A stretch of DNA of 64,000 bases from Paraconiothyrium sp. Pb-2020 (GCA_022419385.1 JAJUBI010000006.1:2914001-2978000), one strand, 5' to 3'. Positions 1 through 12,514 are shown, counted from the stretch's first letter. The notes: generated from the sequence alone by a model not told the origin. A program made the numbers and translations.

Positions 1-617
1 TACTTCAGTGTTGGATCTTGCCCAAAGGACCAATTGGCACTGTCCTGGCCGGGTCGGATGGTGTCGGTTGTCGGTGTTTCTGCGCACTTGTTCCGCCTCT
101 GGTCCTACACGCTGTGGCCTAGCACCATCAGATCGTAGTCAGTCGATGCGCGCTCCTCCTGGTCACGTTGTCATCTCCGGCGCGCCTCAGGAGAGCTCCA
201 GCGACCAGTGTAGGTATCTGCGGAGCCGGTGGGATGCACTGGAGCGAACGTCGCGGGTCCGCAACCGTATGCGCGGGACCCTCACTGTGTGGGGATCGCA
301 CACTAGCTGGATGGGGAGATGTAGTCCGGAGGAGCCCTTCTTGGAGCGATAAGGACATAGCTTCGTTACCCAGCGGATAGGCTGCGCATGCGAGCATCGT
401 GGTTCGGTGGTCCAGTCATCTTGGCTGCGCTTATGCACCTGATGTAGACTTTCTTCTAGACCTGGATTGCGTGCCACAACTGAGGCGCGTCGCATGCACA
501 TGTCTGGGAGCTGCAGCCGATGCTTTAAGAGAGGAGATGCGCCTGTTTCCGTCCTCGCTCGTCAAGCTCCGTTCTTTCTCTATTCCGTGGACCTGAAGCT
601 TCAGTTCGCATACTACC
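1..617. other. 5' flank of the amine oxidase, no gene seen
   Basis: The reading frames here are short, overlap on both strands and resemble no family I know. One CGG-N8-CCG palindrome lies at 254-267. The stretch is best read as intergenic sequence and the promoter of the amine oxidase that starts at 618. Confidence 0.5.
254..267. promoter_or_regulatory. CGG-N8-CCG palindrome upstream of the amine oxidase
   Basis: The sequence is CGG gtccgcaa CCG, about 350 bp upstream of the amine oxidase start. It has the spacing found in the proline cluster promoters. A single copy can occur by chance, since one per about 4 kb is expected, so co-regulation is only a possibility. Confidence 0.25.
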
Positions 618-2791
618 ATGGCTCTTGATCGGCTGAAGCAGGCTGCAAGCCATGTTACTGGCATTGGCCGCGCGCCGCACCCTTTGGATCCGCTCGGCGA
701 GACTGAGATCGAGAGTGCTGTGGCAATTATCCGGAAGGAGCACAGCCATGTCGCCTTCAATGCTATCACGCTGTGGGAGCCGCCTAAAGCAGTCATGTTG
801 AAGTGGGTCAAGGATCCTGAGCACACACCTCGCCCGAACAGAGTCGCGGATATTGTGTGCATTGGCAAGGGCAGCAAAGTGTTTGATGGTCTCGTGGACT
901 TGACCGACGGCAAAATCATTAGGTGGGAGGAGACCCCCGATGTTCAGCCCTTGGTAAGCATATCTGAAAGACACATTAGAGCAAAGACTGATTAAAAGCA
1001 GATTACCATGGAAGATCTCCAGATCGTCGAGACGGTTGTTCGCAAGGATCCGAAGGTCATTGAGCAATGCGGAATTATAGGAATTCCTCCACAGGATATG
1101 CACAAGGTTTACTGCGACCGTGAGCGCTTCCGAATGTATATGCAGACTCAGATCACTGACTTTGACCAGCCTGGACCATTGGCTTCGACGAGCGATTTGG
1201 ATCCAAAGTGCGTCTACAGCAAGCCCTGATGTACTACCGCCCGCACCCAGACGACAGCCAGTACACCTATCCTCTCGACTTTACGCCCATCTACAACTCC
1301 GACACGCAAGAAATCATCCACATCGATATCCCGCCTGTCCGACGGCCGGTAAACAAGGCCCCTCCGAACAACTACCACGCCGCCTCAATCGAGAAGGAGG
1401 GTGGTTTCCGCACGGATTTGAAGCCCATCAACATTACACAGCCGGAAGGTGTTTCATTCACCTTGGATGGAAGGGTGATCAGCTGGCAGAATTGGAAGCT
1501 GCACGTCGGCTTCAACTACCGCGAGGGTCTCGTCCTCTCAAACATCACTTTCAACGACAAGGGCACCGAGCGAGATACCTTCTGGCGGTTGTCACTTGCT
1601 GAGATGGTAGTGCCCTACGGAAATCCCGAGCATCCTCACCAGCGAAAACACGCTTTCGACTTGGGCGAGTATGGCGGTGGTTACATGACCAATTCGCTCA
1701 GCCTGGGCTGCGACTGTAAGGGCGCAATCCACTACATGGACGCAGCTTTCGTGAACAAGGCAGGTGCAGCCACTACCATCAAAAATGCCGTATGCATCCA
1801 CGAAGAAGACGCAGGTATCCTCTTTAAGCACACCGACTTCCGCGACGAGAGCGTTACGGTAACTCGTGCTCGCAAACTAGTCATCTCCCACATTTTCACC
1901 GCGGCTAACTACGAGTACTGCGTCTACTGGATTCTGCACCAGGACGGCACTATCCAACTCGAGATCAAACTCACAGGTATCTTGAATACGTTCCCTTGCA
2001 ATGAGGGCGAAGATTTGCACGGCTGGGGCACAGAAGTCTATCCCGGTGTCAACGCACATAACCACCAGCATCTTTTCTGTATGCGTATCGATCCTAACGT
2101 CGACGGACCCAACAACACCGTCTTTATGGTCGATGCGGCGCGCGGGAAAGGCGAAGTCGGCTCCGCAGAAAACAAGTACGGAAATGCCTTCTACGCTCTC
2201 AAGACCAAGCTTGAGACCCCCGAGCAGGCACAAACAGACTACAATGGCGCGACATCCCGCACATGGGAAATGTGTAACGAGAGCAAGCTCAATCCCTACT
2301 CAAAGAAGCCAGTCTCGTACAAGCTCGTCTCGCGCGAAGTCCCCGAACTACTCCCCAAGCCCGGCGGCCTCGTATGGAAGCGCGCAGGTTTCGCCCGCCA
2401 CGCCGTGCACGTTACCAAATACGACGATGGCCAACTGCACCCTGCAGGTCGTCACGTACCTCAGACGTCGGGAGAGGTCTCGCAGGGTATCCCGCAATGG
2501 ATCGCGCAGGACCCCAATGCGAACATCACGAACACCGACGTCGTCCTCTGGCATACGTTCGGCATTACGCACTTCCCCTCCCCTGAAGACTTCCCCGTCA
2601 TGCCTGCGGAGCCGATGACGCTGTTGCTCCGGCCGAGGAACTTCTTTACTAGGAACCCGTGTTTGGATGTGCCACCGAGCTACTGCTCGGTCCCCAGTGG
2701 GATCAGGCAGGGCGGCACGCTGGTGGACAAGCTGAGCAAATTGGCGTTCGGTTCGGATAAGAGTGGAATACAGGAATGCTGTCAGAAGTAG
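618..2791 (+). CDS. Copper amine oxidase (primary-amine oxidase)
   Basis: The enzyme oxidises primary amines to aldehydes with release of ammonia and hydrogen peroxide, using copper and a topaquinone made from its own tyrosine. Exons are 618-953, 1002-1119 and 1170-2791, giving 691 residues, the normal length for fungal members. Introns are 48 and 50 nt with GT..AG ends, and the joined frame reads through D-P-W-T-I-G at the second junction. The topaquinone consensus N-Y-E-Y is at residues 398-401 (Tyr399 is the precursor). The catalytic base is Asp315 in F-D-L-G-E-Y-G. Copper ligands are His450 and His452 in H-Q-H and His619 in T-H-F-P. The ATG at 618 opens directly into the conserved N-terminal region. 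The C terminus (ECCQK) is not a peroxisomal signal and there is no signal peptide, so a cytosolic site is likely. Amine degradation feeds nitrogen metabolism, a theme shared with the cluster at 30-48 kb. Confidence 0.95.
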
Positions 2792-3358
2792 AGGAGAGTG
2801 CTGTCAATACTCTCATTGAGGGCTGAACTGTAGTGATACCTTTGTGATTTAAGAATAGCTGTTCATCTAAATACATAGCATCTTTCATAGCTACTGGAGT
2901 ATGTTGAGACGAATGAGCAAATAAATCCTTTCCAGCTTGTAAACATATTCAGACGTGATGGCGAAACTACAATGTCACTCCGAATTCTATCGTTGTTATA
3001 CATGTCAACTGGTGTGTTGCCAAGGGAATATGCAAAGTGACGTCGATGTCGCGTTCCCCGCTTCCGTGTGACGGCAGAAAAGTCCAAGCTCGCTGGAGCT
3101 TTGACTCGAGAACTCGGCGTGCATCTCTGTCACACGCCTCATCCTTTCACCTCCATAACGATTTGAACTTCACGCGTGCTGGTCCTGTAATATATTCTTA
3201 TTTCTCTGCACATAATGCAACCCTAGTGAAGCATGCAACCTCTAAAACGTAGCACCAGCGCATCCCCCGTCTCTCCTAGCGGAAAGCCTCGAATATCCGC
3301 GCGACACCCATCTTAAAGCTTGCTTGAGCTGGCTACCCACAACAGCGAAAACGATACC
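2792..3358. other. Intergenic spacer
   Basis: This lies between the amine oxidase stop and the carrier ATG. It is moderately AT-rich with no convincing coding frame, and should hold the 3' end of one gene and the promoter of the next. I saw no repeats. Confidence 0.5.
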
Positions 3359-4386
3359 ATGCCCCGCGCGCTCCCACCTCTGGAGAATCCCGCCAAGACT
3401 CATTCCAACATCTCCCCCCAAATCGTTGAATCCGTCGCAGGCTTCAGCGCAGGCGTCGTCTCTTGCCTGACTGTGCACCCGCTCGACCTACTCAAGAACC
3501 GGCTCCAACTGAACACCTCCGCGCGATCGCGCCCTGGTGATTCACTCCGGATCATACGCAGTGTCGTGCAAAATGAAGGCGGCGTGCGGGCGTTGTATCG
3601 CGGGCTGTGGCCGAACATGCTGGGGAATAGCATGGGCTGGGGACTGTATTTCTTATTCTATGGGGAGGTGAAGGGGTTTTTGGCCAGGGGGAAGGAGGGC
3701 GGGAAATTGGGTGGGGGAGAGTTCTTTGGTGCCGCGACTGTGGCTGGTATGTCGATTTTCCTTTCCTCAATTTGAAGACGGATGAAAGAGGGTGGAAGGT
3801 TTTTGCTGACAAAAGCTGGATAGGCCTCCTGACAGGCGCCTGCACAAATCCTATCTGGGTCGTGAAAACGCGTATGCTCGAGCGCGGCGCAAATCACCCT
3901 TCCGCCTACCGCTCCATGACCCAAGGCCTTTTACACGTTTACAAGACACGCGGTTTGAAGGGTCTGTGGGCGGGTTTCATACCATCCACTCTCGGTGTCG
4001 CGCACGGCGCCGTGCAATTCGCCATCTACGAGAAGATGAAAGCCCGCAAAAGCGCACAGCTTACACACGGCGAGCATCTGAGTAACTGGGACTACATCTA
4101 CATGAGTGGCAGTAGCAAGTTGCTGGCCGGCGCGATCACCTATCCGTACCAGCCTATCCGGGCGCGAATGCAACGATATGATGCAGCGCAACAGTACAAT
4201 GGCTTAGTAGACGTTTTGCGGAAGACTTGGAAGAACGAGGGTTTCCTGGCATTTTATAAGGGTGTCGTTCCGAACACATTGCGCGTCATACCCACGACCG
4301 TTGTCACGTTCCTGGTGTACGAAAACACGAAGTTCTTTCTACCAAGGATTTTTAACGATGCGGTTATGGCACACGAGGAGGATTGA
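3359..4386 (+). CDS. FLX1: Mitochondrial carrier, FAD/folate (FLX1) type
   Basis: This is a six-helix inner-membrane carrier of the SLC25 family, most like the FAD/folate transporter branch. Exons are 3359-3746 and 3824-4386 (77-nt intron starting gtatgt and ending atag), giving 316 residues, close to yeast Flx1. Three carrier repeats are visible. The first has P-L-D-L-L-K-N-R, the second N-P-I-W-V-V-K-T-R, and the third Y-P-Y-Q-P-I-R-A-R. The third replaces the usual acidic residue and is characteristic of this branch. The start is the first ATG in frame, followed by a short polar leader before helix 1. If it is an FAD carrier it would supply mitochondrial flavoproteins such as the proline dehydrogenase encoded at 31.9-33.5 kb, but nothing else ties it to that cluster. 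The substrate assignment is by family resemblance only. Confidence 0.88.
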
Positions 4387-5663
4387 AGTGATAAGCGATC
4401 TCGACTCGGGTTATGCTCACAGCAAGGCGTTCTTAGATGGGCTTTTTCAGCATATAGAAGGCGTTTGGGGTTGAGAAGTCTCTGAGATCTCACATCTGCA
4501 GGCACTGGAGATCCATTCAAATGACCCATGATTTAGGAACATTCATCCGCCCATGCAATCTGTTATCGCGTAACAACTCGTCAAGTATTTCAGCAGCACT
4601 CTCGTACTGCTCAGCTCAAAGAGCGGGGACGAGGAGGCAGAATACCTTGGCCATGTCAAAGCAGATGCTCCGTTTACAGAATCTGATCCTCTACAGCATA
4701 ATGGAAACAGACGACAATGGTTTGGACTCGAGCAGCTTCTCATAACGCCGGACGAGTTCGATTACGGCGGCGTTCAACGACACTGTTCCTCACCAAGAAC
4801 TGCAAGTTGATGGGACACTAGATCATCGTTCATCGCATCTAGTACCTTCCTGGAGACATCGTTGAGAGAATTGAGAATGGAGCGCATGTCGAGGACCGAA
4901 GAAACGAGGAACAGCATACTAAAAACATTCGCAGGAAGGCAATCGAAGCTGGGATCTGTAGCTTTTAGAGGCGATTAGTACGGTTGTGGTACTGTACGAC
5001 TTGGAATAGGAAAAGGTGTGGCTTAGACGTCGAAGATAGTTGGAGCGCCGAGTGGGTCTTGTTGGTGCCACGAAGGAATACACGTACGTCAGGCAAGAAA
5101 TGTCACCCGCGGAGGTGCGTAGCTACACACCTTGAGTGGGTGCGCGTCAAACGCGACATCTCGCCTTGAGACTTGGTTTGATAGGGATCTACAGGGGTGC
5201 AGCAGCTTTATGAAGGCGCAAAGCAGACTCTACGGTTTGATGGATATGGATATGGATATATACAGCGGGAAGCTCTTGGGGTGACGGTTGCTATTGAAAC
5301 ATCAAGCCATGTTTACGCTCTCTTGGCCACTTAGGTGTCGTCAAACTCAATCGCTCACTTTTATGATGGGCGAGATCGGGAGATGCAGGAACACCACCAA
5401 TTGAAGCGCTTCGTATCGCTCCACATAATTAGCGAATAGCGCATCTTCCGGAAAGAGAATGGATCGCTAGTCAACACGATCAAAAAGCTAGCATAGAAGT
5501 TGCCACTTTCGGCCGGCCTGTTCCGATTCCATACACGCGACCTCCTTTGGGGTCTCCACGATACATCCGCATTCACTCCCTTGCCAGAGGGTCGCGTTGA
5601 CGATACAGGAATTTGATCTTGAACACTTGCGCGCCTACTACACTCGCTTTCAAATTACTACCT
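4387..5663. other. Intergenic region, no gene recognised
   Basis: The open frames are all short (under 75 codons), lie on both strands and have no recognisable content. A small TGGATA tandem repeat lies at 5241-5258. Any short 5' exon of the Ser/Pro protein that follows would lie in the right part. Confidence 0.45.
5241..5258. repeat. Short tandem repeat (TGGATA)x3
   Basis: Three perfect copies of a six-base unit, followed by more TA. This is an ordinary microsatellite in a spacer. Confidence 0.7.
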
Positions 5664-6476
5664 ATGCCCCATGAGCAATTGTACCCTGCTTATCCAGCAC
5701 CACCGTACGGCGATTCTGAATTCCCACCCCGGGTATCATCACGATTCGGCGGCAGCTATGAGGACCTGTTCAAGAGCCTGGACGCACAACCCGTGCTAAG
5801 TCGGCCACTACTACACCCAGGTACCGGTCAACCTCTAACATCTACCTCGTCCTCATCTGGCGACTGTCCTACCTTCCGACATCAACGCCCGCGGACCCCA
5901 GGCCGGCCACCTTCCCCTCAGTCAGCAACTCTACTAACGCGGCCCCCACTACCTCCAATGCCACCTTCCCCTCTCAGCCCGCTTACGACATCTTCCTCAA
6001 CCCCCGCTATGTCATCTATGGGTGGCGGGTCACCTATTTACAGCCCATCCCGCTCCTCCTCTACAAAATCGAACTTTACCTCTCTCACCTCGACCACGGC
6101 TTCTCGGTCGGATTCAGGTGCCAGCAGACGTTCGACGCCGCGTCCAGGATCTTGTATCCCCCCACCACAACCAGGTCGGCACAATTCCCTTGCCGAGCTG
6201 CACGCCAGACAGATTAACATCGCACATGTGCAGCAGCCGATAAGTCCGTATGCGGAGGAACTAAATCCACTGGAGAAGATGAGTAGTGCGATCAGTGGGA
6301 TTGTGAGGAGGAAGAGTAGTGGGTTAGAGCTGAGAGCGAGAGATGAAGGGGAAAAGGGGCTGAAGAAGAAGAGCAGTTTTGCACGGTTGAGATGGGGGCA
6401 AGGAGTTGGTGGTGGGTATGAAGGGGAGGTGAGAAGGGGGAGTGCGCCGGCTGTGGATGTTAGTAAGAATTTCTGA
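5664..6476 (+). CDS. Ser/Pro-rich low-complexity protein, function unknown
   Basis: I do not recognise a family. The open frame has 270 codons from the first ATG at 5664. The frame stays open upstream to 5613 without another ATG, so an unseen 5' exon is possible. Residues about 50-200 are dominated by Ser, Pro and Thr with short proline runs and look disordered. The last third is different: it has E-L-H-A-R-Q, then S-A-I-S-G-I-V-R-R-K-S-S and K-K-K-S-S-F-A-R-L-R, a basic, helix-prone segment with several R-x-x-S or R-R-x-S type phosphorylation sites. The codons of the tail are rich in G-ending forms, giving GC-skewed DNA near 6290-6460. It may be a regulatory or scaffold protein, but this is not shown. 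Confidence 0.6.
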   Translation: MPHEQLYPAYPAPPYGDSEFPPRVSSRFGGSYEDLFKSLDAQPVLSRPLLHPGTGQPLTSTSSSSGDCPTFRHQRPRTPGRPPSPQSATLLTRPPLPPMPPSPLSPLTTSSSTPAMSSMGGGSPIYSPSRSSSTKSNFTSLTSTTASRSDSGASRRSTPRPGSCIPPPQPGRHNSLAELHARQINIAHVQQPISPYAEELNPLEKMSSAISGIVRRKSSGLELRARDEGEKGLKKKSSFARLRWGQGVGGGYEGEVRRGSAPAVDVSKNF

Positions 6477-7314
6477 GATTTTGGGCAAACAAGGTTTGGG
6501 GGCATTAGTTGGCGGTTTCATGTACGATACGGTTAGGAGAGGCGATTTTGGGGGCGTTTGGTTTGCGACCGGTCGGTGGCGATTGGCTGTTGTACGAGCG
6601 GATACCCTATATAGTTCATTGTAAAGGGCCGAAATATTATATTGTGTACACTAGCCCTGCGCTTCGATAAGAGATGTTAGTATTCCTTGTATTTTGAAAG
6701 ATGCTTGCTGACCTCCACCGAGCAGTACTACCATTTGCGGCCTAAAGCAAACATTAACTTTAAAAAATGACTTCAAGACTCTCTTTATCACCTAAACCTT
6801 TGATACTGGCCGACACACGAAACCCGATGATTTTCTTGCGAGCACTCACGGGTTCATTTCTTAGGTTGCACGTATTGTGAGTTTGGATAGCAAGACTCGT
6901 TCGACGACTCGTAACTCAGTATTATTTCCGTGCACAGTGTCTCGCTGATGCAAAGTGTTGTGTTCCTCCAATGCAGGAGTAGAGAGTCTCGAGATCTTTG
7001 ACTTTGAGCAGCGGGCGCGTGTCGACCCGTTGTGCGGGTATAGGGTGGCCAAATTGCTAGTAGAAGGAAGCTGTGCGCCAACTGCTTCACAGTGTTTGCT
7101 TTAACGTCAGGTAATAGCTGCTCCTGCCTCACTCACCAAACGCGCACGTGATGTCGCGCACGCGCTCCTGCCTCACTTAAGTTCCAAGACACGCACACCA
7201 CCAACTCTCATTGCTATACTCCGCAGCCAGTGGATATTGTGAGCATCGACCACCGCTGCATGCTCTATCCTCTGAGGCAACGTAGTGCACTCAGGTACCC
7301 AGAACGCTCTCCCT
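6477..7314. other. Intergenic region
   Basis: There is no supported gene. A 14-bp direct repeat (gctcctgcctcact) occurs at 7120-7133 and 7164-7177, about 140-190 bp upstream of the large E2/U-box gene. It may be part of that promoter or chance. Confidence 0.45.
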
Positions 7315-10300
7315 ATGGCGCGGTACACCGTCGCGGTGGTCCTGCCGAATGGGCAGTCGACGCGCCTACTGATTGTCCTCTCGCCGGAGCATCTCTGCTC
7401 AGCTTTGATCGATAAGATCAAAAGCCGGATTTCCGGACTCAATCCCGCTGTCTCGCACGGCACGTTTACGCTTCGCCTGAACGCCGCTGATGGGCCGATC
7501 CTCGACCCCGAAGACCTACTGCGCGACGCTCTACCGGACGCTATAGACGTCGTCTTCGCTGTAATAGAAGACCCGGCGGCACCGGATTCTGCATCCCAGA
7601 ACTACACCTTAGTACCTTCAGGCGGCCTCCCCAAGACGGTGACCACCGGCTACCTAAAGGTCCGGGTCATTACACCGGAGCTCGCTCGCTCTCATCCCAA
7701 TGTTGAAGATATCCAGTTGATGTCAGGAATGATCACGTCGAGCACCACACTTAAAGAACTCCGCCACGAAGTTGAACAGCATCTCGGTCTACAAGCTTCT
7801 TCACAACTGGAGGACAATCACCATGCACACTGCAATTGTAGCTTCGCACGTCAGATTGATGCTCATGCGTCACTGAACACGGATAACATGCTAGTCGGCG
7901 CAGCAGACTCCGAGACTGTTATTGTTGTCTACGGCTATAACAAGGTTACCAGTCTTGCCGTGGACGAGAAGACACAAGAAGCAGTGAAGCGAGCAGTACA
8001 ACAAATTCTTCCAACCGAAGCCGCGGGATCTCAGCTTTTCACCCTTGGCGGGGCTCATCAGCTAGCATTAGACTCAAACCCTCGCTACCTGAGGCTTCCG
8101 GTTGTCTCTCTTTGTGCCTCAGCGCGCCATGGCACTGGTATCCATTCTTCCGCATATGAAGGGTTCTCCGGTGAAGAGTCGTCTTCCCCCTTACCGCGCC
8201 ACAGGTTCATGGTCGACATGCATACATCTGAGATGCCCATCCACATCACGACTCACAATCGAGACGTTACCCTGAAGGCCACTGGCCTAGAAGAATGCAC
8301 CGTCGATGGCGTGCTCAATATCTATGCAGTCAAGCGAATTGGTCCAGTGGCTGTGGTTGATTTTGCGCGCAAGGCTGAAGGTCCACACGAAATTTACTAT
8401 CAAAGCCCTGCATGGAAGCTTCCTGTGGGGCAATCTGAGCGTGGCCTTGCAAATTTCCTCTCTTCACTGCGAGTTTTCATTGGCCTGGTACATCCAAAGA
8501 AGATGGAGGAAGCGGAACAAGATGCCGTTCTTCACTTGCTCATGTTGCTTACGAAGTTTCCGCCTGCTGTTCGAGCTGTGCACATCTTGATGCGGGGCGA
8601 GATGACCCAACCTTCAGAGCGTGCTGCCATTGTCCAGTCTGTGTACGAGGTTCTCAAGGAAGTAGTTCCCCTTCAAGTTGTCAATAACGAGCCCACGCGG
8701 CTACTGGAAGGATCTCGTCTTTTATTTGGTCTGATACTGGAGAAAGCGAAGCACCTGAAGCTTACGATGCAAAGCCGAGAAGATTTACAACTTCCCTACA
8801 CCGGTTCGTACACGATTTACGAACTTCGAAACCTGATCACAATGGAATCGGTTGTTGCACCGATACATACTACCACGGGACTTGTTGACCATGACTTCTT
8901 CAACACCTTCAAAGCGGGCGGACCTCTACGATGGAAGAACGGAAGTACTCATGAGATTGCTACAACATCTGATAGTCCACTCCTTCGAGCTTGCTTGCTT
9001 TCCGGTGGCGTCAAATCCCAAGTCTTAAGCTATAACATCGATACTATCATTTCAAGCAGTCGTTACGCTGATGACGGAGATGTAACAAAGGTGCTCTCAT
9101 CTACTGAGCTATCTGATCTCCAGTATCTCTCAGGCCTGTGTGGCCGCAATCATCTAGGTGTTATCCATCCATCATCGCTACCTTCCACCGATCCACCAGT
9201 CTTGACTCTCGATCGAGCGGGGTTGCTGGCTGTTTACGTGGGCCGGCAAGCGTGTGGTCAGGCTGGACGTGACATTAACATGTTTCGCCCTACAAGCACT
9301 GCTGTAGAGGAGGCTGTTGATGTTTCCATCATCACTCAGCTTCTTATACCAATTCTAGAACGATACGCGGCAGATGGAACAGCATTCTTCGAGTCATTTG
9401 GGGACAAAACCGGTTATGTCAAGGAGTCAACTGAAATCATCATGCTGTGCGTCGACGCCAGTTTTAGTATGAGTAGGGGTTGCGGTTTTGATGGCATCGA
9501 AGAAAACGAAGATGCTGGGGTCTCGTCAGACAATGCAGACAACCCTGTCCTGGAAGCAGAAATGGACGTGGAAAATGCCGAATTTGATCGACCAGCACTA
9601 GACGAATTGAAGGAATACCTATCCCAGCATGAGTCTTTTAGAGACATGCTCGCGATAGTTCATAGCGGAGACGGTGAATCCCATCGATCTTCAAATGCCT
9701 CACAAGTCTTGGAGATTCTACGTTTGTTGCTCCAACAGCAGATCGCAGCCAAGACGACGGAGTTGGACAAAGCTTCCAGGGCTTACTACAATCGACAAGC
9801 ACGCACGAACATCGAGCGAGACCTAGAAACTATGAAGAACCGGAAAATTCGTTTAGCTCGGTATGAAGATGCTCTGGTAGCATTCCTACTCTATCGCGCT
9901 GAGAATTGCATCCCGGATCTATTGTTGACTTGGACAGTGGGAGACGCAGTCCCCGAAGTCCCTAGATCCTTGCGAGATTCGCACGCAGTCACTGGTCTCG
10001 AATTTGTGATACCCACGGATTATTTGTGCCCAATCTCAACAGAGTTGATGGAAGATCCTGTATACACTGCTGATGGATTCACCTACGAAAGGAGGAGCAT
10101 TGAACGTTGGCTGCAATCTCACCGAACATCACCCTGCACGAACTTGGTTCTGCAAGAAACAGACCTGAAGCCTAATTTTCGGGCGAAGTTAGCCATCGCT
10201 GAATGGGTGGCCGGCAATGACATCACTTCGAAGTATCCTTCCCCATCGCGCGGGGATATGAGCGTATGTTTCCAGTCACCGTTGGGCTTTACCGGTGCTA

Positions 10301-12324
10301 CGGTTCCAGCGAGCATCACGATCTCAGACTTGTATCAGAAGGCATTTCGAGCGACCAAGGGACGGTATAGCACATTTTCTCTACAGGAAAACAACACGAT
10401 CCTGATTCCGTCAGAGGAGCTCGCAGGCTTCTACCTCACCGAGGCGAGTATCATTGTTGTCACACCCATAGAGCCTGTGTCGCGCTCGGCAGCACCTTCT
10501 AACAGCGACGCCGAGGAACTCTGTTTGGTAAAGGTGTATGTGAACGATCATAAGAAAGTTCTGTTTTCATATTGGGAGCCGAAAATGAACTCGAAGACCT
10601 TAGCATCGGTTATTTTCCGAACTTATCGTCATCGCGTTGCCTTCTACGGCCAAATCAGTGCCGTATGCCCGCTCACTGTCTGGACCGACTTACGCCACGA
10701 AGGGGACGGACAGTTGGTAGGATCGCCAGTCGACCATTGGCAGAACCTCAGCCAGTATTTCAATACGAAGCATGCCAGAGGACGCCTTGTTGACGAGCCG
10801 CTCTGCGAGGAGGACGATGACGTGCCTTCCAGGAGCGCCGTGGACCGGCCAACGACGGGGACCCTGGTACTCAAGTTGTGGTTGTCTCGGGCCTCTGGCA
10901 AGATGAAACGCAAGTCTCTCTCTCGTATGGATGTCCTCAAGCAAATGTTCGATGCATTTGTCAACCGACTCCTGGCATATGGATATCCGAGCCATCTGGG
11001 TTTAGTCACTTTCCGTACGACGGCTTCGTTGACGCAGAAAATCACCCATGCCATCGAGAACTTTCGTCATGAATTGAACAGTATTCGGGCCTCAGGCGAT
11101 ACTGCATTGTGGGATGCCTTGTCACTTGCTCGCGACAGCCTGACTCAATACGCTACGATATATCCTAAGGCTAGGTTGCGGATCATCTGTATATCTGACG
11201 GCGAGGACAACAAATCAAAGCAAATGGTCCACGAAGTAGCCGCTGCATTAGTGCACGACCGCGTCACGGTCGATTCATTCTGTCTGGGGTCCGCCGAGAT
11301 GAGAGAGCTCCAAGCTGTATCGTATCTGACCGGTGGTTACAAGTTCCATCCCAACCAGCTAGAGGACGCGATGGCTATCTGCGAGCTGGAGCCTGTTCTT
11401 TCTCTTTCCGAACGCCCAGATATCGTTGTTCCCCAGCTTGGTCGTAGCGTCAATTTAGACCGTTTGTATCACGCGATAAGCGCAGTCAGAGAGGATGTCA
11501 TCAACCGGGATATATGCCCGCAACGTAGGGAACATCCATTGATGTTCGAGTCTTACGTCGAGCTAGGAAATCTTGCGGATGTAGGCGTGGGTCGATTCAA
11601 TATGGCCAGTCGAAGCAACCTCGGCATGCGGCTCGCTCGCATCCATAATGAGATTCGCAACTCCGCGGCCAAGGCTCATCCGCACTATGACATATATGTA
11701 TGCGAGTCGAACATGGCAATGTGGAAGATCATCATGCAAGGCCCGCCTGGTAGTACATACGCAACTGGGACTTTCCTCCTCTACCTCGAAATGGGAGAGG
11801 ACTACCCCATGTTCCCTCCAAAAGGCCGTTTCGTGACGCCAGTATACCATCCAAACATCAACCGGCATGGACGCATATGTCACTCTATATTCGATCGCAA
11901 CTGGACTGTTGATACAACGAATAAGGTATGCATGCCCCGGCCCAGCCTGGGGCAATGATATCTGGTCCGGGTCGCTTGACTTCACCCAGGCTGGGCATTA
12001 CTACGGCCAATAGTACTGACATTGCCCACAGGATATCATCGACACTATTTACTCGCTTCTCCTTGTTCCCGAATTCTCAGACCCCATCAACACCGTCGTC
12101 ACGTTGGATTTCCACTGGGATGAGGTTCAGTAAGTCACCTTACCCCAAAAGCTCGAGTGCTCTGTAACCCCAAACTGTGTCATGTGAATGCCTTCTTCAC
12201 TTCAAATACTTCGCATCGATCGTGCCATTAATAAAATGACAGATTCAAAGAGGAGGCGGGGCGGCATATTGAGAAGCATGCTTCCAAGAATCGTATGCAG
12301 TGGAGGGAAGAGTTTTCGGGATAG
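7315..12324 (+). CDS. Ubiquitin-like / VWA / U-box / E2 fusion protein
   Basis: This is a 1596-residue protein that carries both ubiquitin-ligase and ubiquitin-conjugating modules. Exons are 7315-11925, 12032-12129 and 12243-12324. Both introns fall inside the E2 domain and the joined frame ends E-E-F-S-G. Domains in order are: beta-grasp-like N terminus about 2-80; a second ubiquitin-like stretch about 110-225; a VWA first strand with the metal motif D-A-S-F-S at 714-718; a U-box about 897-965 starting Y-L-C-P-I-S-T-E-L-M; more beta-grasp-like sequence about 985-1190; the rest of the VWA about 1200-1345 with MIDAS Thr1263 and Asp1295; and a UBC domain about 1433-1590 with H-P-N at 1512-1514 and catalytic Cys1522 in G-R-I-C. 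U-boxes recruit E2 enzymes, so the protein may act as a self-contained E2-E3. The ATG at 7315 starts the beta-grasp segment directly. I see no transmembrane or signal sequence. Family membership of each domain is clear; the ubiquitin-like calls outside the N terminus are weaker. Confidence 0.9.
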
Positions 12325-12514
12325 GAGATATGGACTGAGCACGAATGCACTGGATTCCCTAGAAAAGGGTTATGCGGACGCCGAAAGCAGGCAGAATTTG
12401 GTCAAGGACAAGGATGTAACACCGATCATGTGATTCTCATACGATTATGGAAATGGTTGCCCATGAAGCAGTGTCACTGTGCAGTCTCTATACACAATTT
12501 TGTCCATTCAACCC

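Noticed and set aside
7120..7177. 14-bp direct repeat upstream of the E2/U-box gene as a regulatory element
   Set aside because: Only two copies in one promoter, with nothing to link it to a known factor.
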